Origin: Homalodisca vitripennis
Lineage: Eukaryota > Arthropoda > Insecta > Hemiptera > Cicadellidae
Length of the DNA: 64,000 nucleotides
Direction of reading: 5' to 3'
Assembly: GCF_021130785.1 (NCBI RefSeq)
Contig: NC_060208.1
Span: forward strand, 54,044,501-54,108,500
Within the stretch, counting starts at the first letter, position 1. The number at the start of each line of letters is the position of its first letter. The notes under the pieces are model-generated. The model was given only the letters and a program-made list of their open reading frames with translations, was not told the DNA's origin and searched no databases. Positions 27,701-39,700 of this stretch are shown here, piece by piece. A program made the position numbers and the translations under genes.

Positions 27701-30700
27701 GAAGAGATGAGTTCGTTAATAAAGAGTGTGGGGAGGGGGAAGAGGGTTTACGTGTTTCCGGTTACCAGCGCGTACTTCCTCCCTGGAGTAAAGTAAAACG
27801 CGCAATAAACCCTGTAATAGGGAACCGGAATGGCAGAATGTCGCTGAATCCAACGTTGCAGTTTTGGATATAGGGAGTTACTTCGAGTATAAATCCTAGG
27901 GTGTTCTGTAAACCTGTACACAAGGCGCACTTTGCATTTATTGACACAATATAATTAATTGTTTTTAAACCTTACAGTGTATTTCCCTATGTCTTTATGA
28001 AGTTCAAACTATGACTGTAATCTCAGTAGGCCTACAGTATATTAAAGATCAAATTTTAAATGTACGATATTGTGTGGGTTTCATCTATAAGTACTGTACA
28101 CGCAGTGTCGATTTTGCTCGCACTTACATGTGTGTGACAACCTCAAAAACGGTTTCAAATATTTTAAGTGTAGGTTTTAGAAAATGTTCACTCCAAAATG
28201 CGTACAGTAACATTCTAGACTCCAACGTGAAAATAATAAATACATTTTAAAATTTTTTTTTTTAATTGTTAGAGGTGTACTGACAATTAACATTTAATGA
28301 GAATAATATTGTAGTGGAGAAAACGTGTAAAACATAGCAACTATAAATATCCACACCATACTAAAACGTGTGTAGCAGTAAAAAATCATAGAGAATAAAC
28401 ATTGTTTCTATTTTCTGTGGCAAAAAAATAATCTTATTAAAAATAAATTTCGTTAATCGGTTTGCAATGCTCTCAAGAAAAACAATAATAAATTGATGAC
28501 CTGGCATATTCAGGTAATAAATTGATTGCGGTGGTATGGAATACTTGCCAGACAGCACGAGATGCAAGAACACGCGCAGTTCGAATCATTTCTTGTCTAT
28601 TCGGTGGCCCGAAAATCAGATTCAAATAAATTGCCTTGGCAGAGACATGGTCCTCTTGTGTTGCAAAATCACTGGCGCAGAATCTGTCGTTTTAGTATGC
28701 GGATTCCCTTTCTTCTTCAGTTTGGGCCGTACAGTAAGTACATGGTGACTTCCAGAGGGAAATCTCGATCAAAGCCTTCCAAGTCAGCATGAAACATGAT
28801 GGCTACCAGAGCAGTGGCCCTAGAGATTTTTTAATTCACATTTTGATTAGAAAAAAATTAATCGCTCTCATTGCAAATCATAAAAAATAAAATGATTATA
28901 TAGTTGTTTTTTTTTTCCTAACGAAAATAAATAAGTTGTTGAATCATGATCTTGAATATTTCAAGATTTACATCCAAACAATTCAATGATCCCCGTTATA
29001 TCCTGACATATTGTGTTGTAATTATGGTATGAAGCAGATGGAAGTGTAAACCCCGCGCGGGTGTTTACAGAAGCTCCAGAGAGCGTGAATATGAGTATAT
29101 TGCGCAACTCGACCTAACCTCTGAGAACGAAGGTCGCCTAGTGCTTGCGCTGTCAGGCGGCAGGGGGGCCGCGGTGGCGCGGGAAATGTAACTAGGTCCG
29201 TTTCCGGTTGTTGCGGTGACAAACAACAGCTGACCGCCCGCGCTGTGCGCTGCCACTTCGATATTGCGTGGTTGTATTAAACCAATACACTATAATCTAT
29301 ACTCCTTCGGCCTACGAGGAGCGCGCGGGTTCAAATATGAATAGAAAGATCGCTTATGTACGCTTGACCGCTCACTATACTAGATTTATTGGCTGATAGA
29401 TATTCCATAATACATACACTTCGTCATAAATATTATTTGAGAAACAATTTTGAAGAATTATTCTTCCTAAAGGCAATCATATCGTTAGTAAATGAATTAC
29501 TTTCAATTAAACACAACTCAATCCCACTATGTTCGACGATTAAATACTTAGACTAGAAATCTATAATTTATTCTTAATTCTTTTTGCATCTGGTTTATAC
29601 ATAATTTACTCAATCAAGCTTTGTCACTGAAACCTAATTATGTATTTTTGAAGCCGAAAAAGAAGGAAAAACCAACGCAAGTTATACAATGGAGGAAATA
29701 TTTTGGAATATATTATATTAATATATTCTATCATTAAAAAGTAAAACTGGAGATGTATGTGTGCGAATTAACGATGACCAGTTTGTAGGAGTAAAGGAAA
29801 TTCATGACTGATTCTTGTTTAAGTTTTAAAGATTAAAAGCAGTTTCTTTGTGCCAAATACCCATAATAATATTGTTCTTTATCATGTTCGTAAATTGTTT
29901 GTGTCTCAATGTACTGCAAATTCAGAGGTGCTTCGAGTTTAGGCAGGAGCTTGGGGTTACTGACTTTAACCTGTCTCCATATTCTTTGCGTCTTCATGTA
30001 CTACAGACCCAGGTGTGATTTGAGTCTAAGCAGGATCTTGGGATTACTGACTTTACCCTGTCTCCATATACTCTGCATCTACGTGTACTGCAGACTCAGG
30101 TGTGCTGTGAGTCTAGGCAGGAGCTTGGGATTACTGACTTTACCCTGTCTCCATATACTCTGCATCTACGTGTACTGCAGACTCAGGTGTGCTGTGAGTC
30201 TAGGCAGGAGCTTGGGATTACTGACTTTACCCTGTCTCCATATACTCTGCATCTACGTGTACTGCAGACTCAGGTGTGCTGTGAGTCTAGGCAGGAGCTT
30301 GGGATTACTGACTTTACCCTATCTCCATATACTCTGCATCTACGTGTACTGCAGACTCAGGTGTGCTGTGAGTCTAGGCAGGAGCTTGGGATTACTGACT
30401 TTACCCTGTCTCCATATACTCTGCATCTACGTGTACTGCAGACTCAGGTGTGCTGTGAGTCTAGGCAGGAGCTTGGGATTACTGACTTTACCCTGTCTCC
30501 ATTTACTCTGCATCTACGTGTACTGCAGACTCAGGTGTGCTGTGAGTCTAGGGTAGGCGCTCGAGAGTACTGAATTTACCCAGTCTCTACTTTATCTGTG
30601 TCTCCATGCAGTCTACTGAAGATTCAGGTATGGTTTGACTCTAGACAGAAGCTTGGATGCCAATGGGCGCGATACCAAAGGCAAGGACAACTTGAGAATG

Positions 30701-33700
30701 CAGAAACACTGAACAGTTATCTTCCAGAACCACCCTCTCAGGTCGATATAAAGTCAAACAAGTCAAAGTTTCCTGATGAAATCGAAAGCTTGGAAAATAA
30801 ATATTTGCTCAATACTCGACTATAACACCTGTTGCTGTCAAACGAGAAGTTCATGGCTAGCCACTTGTTGCTTGATGTGCTCAGAACAAAATATATGAAG
30901 AACTTCTTTGTTGTTCTAATAGGCAATATAAGTGCAGAATTGTTGTACCAGTGCTGTAAATTAGTATCTAGTGTATTAACTAGTGACAACTAGCTGGATT
31001 TTATTTTTAAATAAAAACATTGTGTTTTTACAATAAATATTCTTAGTATAAACCATACAGGAAAACCGTGTAAAACACCTATAACCACCCAGACTGTAAA
31101 TAGATCTGGTAGATCCGTGTTGCAAAGATGAAGCTTAAAAATGGTTGTCATCGTGTTTGCCAATTACAACCAAGCGACTGCGCCCAGATTTCTCACAGAA
31201 CACCAAATCGACGCAACAACAACGATAATCAGATGACGCGTGCGGTACGTAGGCCCAAAGTACTCAAAATTAGCTTGCCATCAGGTCTAATCTCGCAGTC
31301 GGCGTCTAGTGCCGTAACTAACCTCAAGTGGTGTTTGCCACTGCCTTTATTATTTCACTGTTGCTCACACAGTCGCCGCTGCGGGGAAAATTTCGCAATT
31401 CACCTCGCCACTTGACCTTCCTTCAGATTTCCTCGTGGCGACCGGCCGACGCCGCACACTGTGGCAAAACGCCCTAAAATTGGCCAAAACTCGATTCCAA
31501 TCGTATACTTTTATTAATGAATTTCACATTATTTCTTTTTTCAGGTGATTAATACCATTTTATTATGCAAAAGCCTAAGGAAAAGGCTACATGTGCATTT
31601 TCCACACATTACATACCATTCACAATTAGAAACGATACTGGCATTGTTATAAAGTTATACTTTTCTTTGTTAAGAGGTAGAAATATATTAAAAACTAGCC
31701 GACAATAAACTACTACTCTCCCTATGTTGCTTTGTTACTCATGTCTGTATCTGTGGCGTTTCTATAAGAACATTACAAAGCAGTATTACATTACATTCAA
31801 CCATGTACATAGGTTTTTAATAGCGCTTGATACAAATTTTGAAAAAGAAATCCTTATAGTTCCTAACGAGTAGCTCCTTGTTCTTGTTGTAGTGAGACTG
31901 CCTGCGCCTCTTCCATTTTCACAACATGACTCGTATTGAGCAGCAACAACAACACCTTTTACAACATTTCTTTAATATTAGTTACTACGAAATGTAACAT
32001 GAGCAATAATTTGTCTTAATGCATCAATTTCATTCTTCATCATTCAAGTTACTTTTCTATACGATGATTCTGTCCTGTTCACGACCTGTATTATTGGTTA
32101 TGAAATTACGCCATTCACAATTTATTTTTATCAATCACTGTTTTGTATACTAAGTCAACAAGAGTTAATAATGTACTCCGAAACCTGATCTGAAAATATC
32201 TGCTTTATTAAGGATGTTAATTGTAATAAATGTAACTTAAGTAGATTCCGGTTACATAACGGTTCTCTAATAGCAGTAATTACATTATATTAATTTACAA
32301 TAATTAAACAAATATTAATTAATTATTTGAAAATCATGTAAATTTAGTCTATTAATGTCAGCTATATACAACAAAAAAACTTAAACTTTAATTTGTTTAA
32401 TTTCAAAGGTTAGAAGCATCTACATACACGTAAATGTACGATTAGTTATATAATACAGCTTCCGTTTATCATAACTATTATACAACAATACGTACAGTAA
32501 TTCTAACAGGTTTAAATTGCAAAGTATACCAAATTCAAATTTGAGTGAGATAAATTTAAACATATAAATTCTGTAAGATATCAGTGATTATGATACAGAT
32601 ACATATCATACATATAAATTAATTTCGGGCAAAAAAGGGCAGCTGCTTTATGGTGCCACAAACCACCACAGCTTCTCTAAATAACGATATGAACAGCTTT
32701 ACTACAAATCTGATACATTTAATGAAGTAAAACACAACTGAATGATTGAAACACACTTAAGCATACCTACACAATAAATGTGTATGATTTGAAAATTGGA
32801 ATGCTAAGTAATATTAAACCAAATAGAGTTAAACTTGAGTAAACTAATTTCTTCAGGTGTACTCTTATACTGACTTCAAGGGAGCCCTTTAACGAAAGTA
32901 GGCAGAAGTTGCAACTACAAAGGTCGGAATTGTGTGTGGGGACTTTGACTGTTAATTTCAGACATACTTCATATTTTTTACTTCGTTTTTGACAGCTATT
33001 GGGCAGTTTGGCCAAACTGTGTACCGCGATGATATTCTGGAACATTTTAATATTACTGAGGCAATGCATTGGAACGTTTTACCTACAGACTACTAATAAC
33101 AGGTTGTGGCAACCTGTTATTTTGACAACTGTTGCAAAAGGCCGACCCCTTTGTCATACATTACTATAGTACGAAGCATGTCATTGCAAGCCGGGCTTGT
33201 GGCAAATAAACTGTTGTTTAATACACTTAGGCCTGAGATATATTGTTTAAACTTCACATGTATTAAAGTTATTCGTTGAGATCTCTTTATACCATTAACA
33301 GATCTGTGAGCCAAACTGCCAGGCGGGCAATGATGTGTCTTGTACTATAGTTATCCATTGGCTGTTATTTCTCGATACCGACATAAGTGTCATACTTATC
33401 ATGATTCTCACCTTGATCCGTGTTGATGTGGGCCTAATTACAATATTGACGCACTTGTGGATGGGGTGATGTTTTAGATCTACAGAGAAGACTCGTAAAA
33501 TGAAAAGTAAATGAATTCCAAAATTAATAACCTAGCCAAAACTGATTGTACAATCTAAATAGGTTTAATGGGAACTTGATAACTAGAATTTGAGTTATCA
33601 ATCATAATGGACTACTTCGTTCCGGTTGTTCTGATTATATCTTGTTCTTATTAGAGCTGGTGGGCCTTGTCAAATCGATTCCTAGAATAACTGCTCTACT

Positions 33701-36700
33701 ACTACACGCCTACACAAATGACGTTAACCCACGTTAACAGTTCAAGAATCTCTCAGAATAACACAGTTAACAGTTTACTATCAGCTGGATATGAATAACG
33801 CGGAACACTGATGCCGGGGCCGTCACAATCTCGTCTTCGTTATATCAGAGGCTGCCGATAAGGAAAACAATCTTCTTCCGAAAACAGATTTAGCTTGGGA
33901 TACTCCACTCACTGATAATCAATTGTCTTATAATGGCATAGGCATTCCCAATTATATCTGCTTTGTTTATTTCTTAGAACAGTATTTCCACTGATAAACC
34001 TTCTCTAGTGTAGTCTACACAAAACGTACGTTCACATCCCAAAACTTATTCACGATAGTTTGAATTTCGTAACTACTCAAAAAGAAAAAAATATGTATAT
34101 GGTATTTTCTTGTTAAATTGCCGAGAATAAATGTATTAAAAAAAACTATGCATACCTGCAAAACTAAGCAGCATTTAGTTTACTGTCTAGTCGTACGTTT
34201 ATAAAAAGTATTTTATCATTTTAATCTAGAACAAGGTGTGAAAGCATGCTGTATAAAAAAGAACTCGATTTATACTCCATAAGAACAAGCCAATTACATT
34301 ACCCCCTTATCTTTGGTCGTACATTTATTGGAGATGAAGTATATTATTCTAAACATATGATAAAACGCATCTAAACATATTTAGTAGTTCTTGAAAAGCC
34401 TATACCTTTTTTAGTATTTAGGCCTAAACTATGAAAAACTAACAAGGTTGAGATTTTTTAAGTAACAAATAGAAGCATCTAAAAAAGCTCAAAAGCGTTT
34501 ACACTTGTATTAATAAAATGAGACAGCACGAATTATTCTACGTTTATAAATAATGTCGCGTGATAAGAGTGAGGCTTATTAAGTCCACTACTTAACCTCT
34601 CTCAATCCCTAATTACAATTCAGTGTCTATATCAAAATACGAGTAACATAAGTGAGTGTGGTACATGTAATCCTGTAGAAAACGTTAGGATATCAAGTTG
34701 TGCAGGATTGTTTCTCCTCATTGGAATGAAGTAAACGTTGTCACGCTCTAATATCTACCTTAAATCTAATCTCTTAGCAATTAGAAAACCCAAATTTGAG
34801 TCAGAGCTAATTTATACGAATCCTGGTACGACAAACTCACAAGAACTCTGAGATAAAATACAATCAAGTTATTAATTGTGTTTAATTAATATTACTGTAA
34901 TTAAGTTCTGTGTTTGGGTTATGGTTTGTGTAGTTACATGATTAACTATAAATAAACACACATTTTGTTACTACAGAAAAAAGTTACAAACGCGTAACAA
35001 AATTTGCTGAAAAAGAAAATAACGAAATTACTTAAAACACTCAGAATATTGAATATACCATTAAAACTGTTGTTTGAATCAACAATACATATTGAACAAC
35101 AAATTAAAATGTTTGTTTGGCGTTGTAATAAAACATCCAAAACTGAATCTTTAACTGGGGATTGCGGTTTTTATTTACTAAAAAAAAAAACACAACAAAA
35201 TAAATTGCATAATTAAATTAAAACAAAGTTCGGTTTCTCATCGAAAACAAAAGGTGAATTAAATAAAACAACGTTTATTTGTGGAGGGAACGCCGAACCG
35301 CGCGGTCCTGCGTCGGGATTATTATCAATATTAGACGTGGCGCGCGTACATCGGGCAATCGATAGCAATTAGTGGGTGGCGGAAGTAGTTGGACGAGTCT
35401 CCGATAGATGGCAGCAGGCAGACTTACCGGGCCAGTAGTGAGGGGGCGGGGCCAGTGGGAGGGTGGGGGGCGTGGCCCACAGCGACGCGTGGCTCTCATT
35501 GGTCGACCGGTCGCACGCCAACAATGCTACAACATCAATTCAGCGGTCATTCGAGTCTGTGACTCCATGGAGATTGTACTTCATGCCGTGCTGTTAGACC
35601 CGGTCCTTGCCGTACCTCTCACCGCGGTATTATACAAGCTGTACACATACATTGACCCAATAACATTCCTTGGCACCAAGATGCTTGGCGGCCGTTTTAT
35701 TTTTACATTCGTGCAGTTAGGGTAAAACACAATCATCAATATATATACATACAATCTCATTTTTCAGTTGTAGAACATTATAAAATGCTACACCAAAACA
35801 TACAGCATAATATTGGCACTTCCTTTTACAACAATTTCAAAAAAAAAAAATAACCAGTATGTGAAAATGTTGAATGTATTAGTCTGTAAACTGTGGTTGT
35901 CACATATTATATTAAGAACCTGTAGTGAAACCCCCTTAAGATTGCACCCATAAGAACAATGTTAAACCTCATGCAGTTTTAAGCCCTTTTTAGATTACAA
36001 CCATATAGAATATGTCGCATTTTTAAAATCTCATATCTCTGATACGCATCCAAACGCTTTTTAGTTTTTCTTGTAATGATAATAGCCTATTTCTTATCAT
36101 TACATATTAAAGTGCGAAAATGTTTCATGTTTTTAAACAACTAATTCAAATATATAAAATATTAAAAATCATTAGGATGCATTACATATATTTAAAAAAT
36201 GAAACATATCCTATTATTCTACGACTAAAATAGGGTTGTAAAAGTCCCCGAGGTCGTTCTTAGGAGCTAAGTTCTATTTGGACTCCATTACGACCGGCTC
36301 TTGAGGCGTTTAAAACCCTAATTTTAGCCATAGAATTATAACAGATGTCTCATTATAAAGTTATAATTAATACGCATTCAAACGCATTTTAGTATTCTTG
36401 ATATTTAACTTGATTATTTACAACATCTGAAACTTTTTGTACTTTATTATCCAATTTAAAAAAGTATAGATTTAAGAAAAACTAAAAAGCTTTTGAGAGT
36501 GTATTAATAAGATCTTCAAAATGAGATAACTCTTTTATAACGTTGCTATCTAAGATATAGGAATACACTGCTTGAGGTTTAACATTGTTCTTATGCGGGA
36601 AATCTCAAGGTCGTTCACTACAGCCGGCCGGCTCCTAACCGACATTACTCATCTACTAATCTTATACGTTATTTATTACTAGCGGACTTTCCTCTTCTGA

Positions 36701-39700
36701 TTTGAAAAAACACCTTTTAACAGATGTCACTTTATTATTATGATTCGTTTTGTGAGCTTTTTTATGTTCCTCAAAAGTCACACACATTTTACAACTCTAC
36801 TTAAAAATGTGCTCGAACACATTTTATTTTAAAAGCACTTTTCATTTAGTTTAAATTTTATTTTTAAAACCACTTTTCAGTTAGATTAAATTTTATTTAA
36901 AAATCACTTTTCATTTATGATTTTTTAGTTTATCGCTAACGTTCTGCTATTTTTTTCATTTCATTTAGAATATAATTAAACATAATCCTTCTTCTCTTGT
37001 ACCTCTCATATTTAGTCCTTTATAAATTAATTTCCCATTGATTGTCTATTATTATACTATTGTTGCAATTTATTTACATTACGCCTACCTACCTTATCTT
37101 AACGCTATAATTTGTAAAATAAATGTAAAACTAGAAACCCTATTAGAATAAGATATTCTTACGTTATTAAAAAAAGAACATATGGATGTATACAGAAAAT
37201 ATTTATAACTCCAAGTACTAGGCCTACTCTTAGATAAATCTGACTTCACTGACAAAAATTATTGGGCACTTTCTAGTAAATTACAACATAGACACATGGC
37301 ATTTTTTTAAGAGTACTACATTTCGGGCTCTGAGTAAATATTTGCAAAAATCAAAGTTCCCCTGAGTACTAATTATTAAGAATTTATTTGGAACGGTTCT
37401 AATGAGTTTTGGTATAAAAATAAAGAGAAATTCGCTTTTTAAACGACTTTACCCAAATTGATAAGAAACCTCATTAACATTGGCATGCATTGATGATTTA
37501 TAAACTCGCACCAACTGAGTTTAATAATATTATCTCAAAATATTTTAAGGGCACAATGTGAATACTTATTGTAGTACTAACATTATTTAATACTAAATAT
37601 GAGCATAACAAGAAAGACAACAAAATGAAAATATACAAAATGTGAAACAAACTTTAGAATTTTAATGAAGTATGCTAGTATACTACCAGTTTAACTCTTA
37701 TCTACCTTCAGCGTCATTAATGAGGCAGCAATAAACATAAAACGTGCTCGTGCTACTGTTCTCATATAACCAATAGATGAATAAAGATTGTATATGCTAA
37801 TACCTTGCCAACTTTAACTCGTATCTAGCCTCAGCATGCCACAAGTAACCTTAAAGATACTTAACCTTGTGCTCCCACTTAGCTACTGGGTGAATAAAGA
37901 TTGTATATGTTTATATCTTGCCAATTTTAACTCGTATCTAGCCTTAGCATGGTAAATAAACCCACAAAGTAACCTAAAAGATACTTGACCTTGTGCTCCC
38001 ACTTAGCTACTGGGTGAATAAAGATTGTATATGCTAATATCTTGCCAATTTTAACTCGTATCTAGCCTCAGCATGATAAATAAACCCACAAGTAACCTAA
38101 AAGATACTTGACCTTGTGCTACTTAGCTACTGGGTGAATAAAGATTGTATATGCTTAATATTTTGCCAATTTTAACTCGTATCTAGCCTTTCAGCATGAT
38201 AAATAAACCCACAAGTAACCTAAAAGATACTTGACCTTGTGCTCCTAACTTAGCTACTGGGTGAATAAAGATTGTATATGCTAATATTTTGCCAATTTTA
38301 ACTCGTATCTAGCCTCAGCATGATAAATAAACCCACAAGTAACCTTAAAGATACTTGACCTTGTGCTCCCACTTAGCTACTGGGTGAATAAAGATTGTAT
38401 ATGCTAAATCTTGCCAATTTTATCGTATCTAGCCTCAGCATGTAAAAGATATGACCTTGTGCTCCCATATTTCTATGCTACTATCATTTTGCCAATTTTA
38501 ACTCGTATCTAGCCTCAGCATGATAAATAAACCCACAAGTAACCTTAAAGATACTTGACCTTGTGCTCCCACTTAGCTACTGGGTGAATAAAGATTGTAT
38601 ATGCTAATATCTTGCCAATTTTAACTCGTATCTAGCCTCAGCATGATAAATAAACCCACAAGTAACCTTAAAGATACTTGACCTTGTGCTCCCACTTAGC
38701 TACTGGGTGAATAAAGATTGTATATGCTAATATCTTGCCAATTTTAACTCGTATCTAGCCTCAGCATGATAAATAAACCCACAAGTAACCTTAAAGATAC
38801 TTGACCTTGTGCTCCCACTTAGCTACTGGGTGAATAAAGATTGTATATGCTAATATCTTGCCAATTTTAACTCGTATCTAGCCTCAGCATGATAAATAAA
38901 CCCACAAGTAACCTTAAAGATACTTGACCTTGTGCTCCCACTTAGCTACTGGGTGAATAAAGATTGTATATGCTAATATCTTGCCAATTTTAACTCGTAT
39001 CTAGCCTTAGCATGATAAATAAACCCACAAGTAACCTAAAAGATACTTGACCTTGTGCTCCCACTTAGCTACTGGGTGAATAAGGATTGTATATGCTAAT
39101 ATCCTGCCTATTTTATCTCTTATACAGGGTGATTTACGAAGATATGCTGAAGATGTGGAAGCTCATTCTAAATGTAAAAATAATTTTAAACGTTTATATA
39201 AACATGGGTTCGTTAATGCTTCATTAGAGAAATAAGGCTAGCGAAAGATTTCGCCCGGATTCCCTCTCACCGTGTGAAACGACGTCTTCCTAAAATTCTG
39301 GTAAGGTAGATTAATGCGGAATTCAATCATTCCTTATAGTTTTAGACTTGATAAAACAGGTCTAAAAACTGTAAATTAAGTAGTTTTGAGAAAATTAAAA
39401 TTTGTAATAAAACTCCTAGAAAATTTTATGGTAAACAAAACTGTGTACATAAATTACACAGAAAGCGAATGGATGTTTGATTAAACGTAGTTGTATTCAT
39501 AAATTACAAAGTAAAATTAATCGAAAAGTATTAGACCTATTCAACGAAATTGTAGTAAATGTTCAAATGTGTTTCCGCCAATTTTGCATTTTTCTGCAAG
39601 TTTAAGGATGGCTCTTGTTGCTTTCCACGGTTCGACAAGGCTTTCCTTTGCGTAAAAAGTTCATTAATACCTCTTAGTAGCGCCTCAAGGGAATTAACAT

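Noticed and set aside
29065..29256. Extra wge exon (GGQLLFVTATTGNG...)
   Set aside because: The donor would be phase 0 while neighbouring exons need phase 1, and no acceptor with a pyrimidine tract is present.
29909..30573. Two overlapping repeat-peptide frames in the 87-bp array
   Set aside because: Same reason: unit length is 29 codons, the flanks carry stops, and the peptides are low complexity.
31128..31415. 95-codon plus-strand frame beginning MKLKNGCHR
   Set aside because: Intron sequence of the minus-strand gene with no recognisable domain; composition explained by a GC-richer patch.
35408..35725. 105-codon plus-strand frame beginning MAAGRLTGPVV
   Set aside because: Overlaps the GC-rich promoter-like block, reads antisense to the gene, and shows no domain or splice support.
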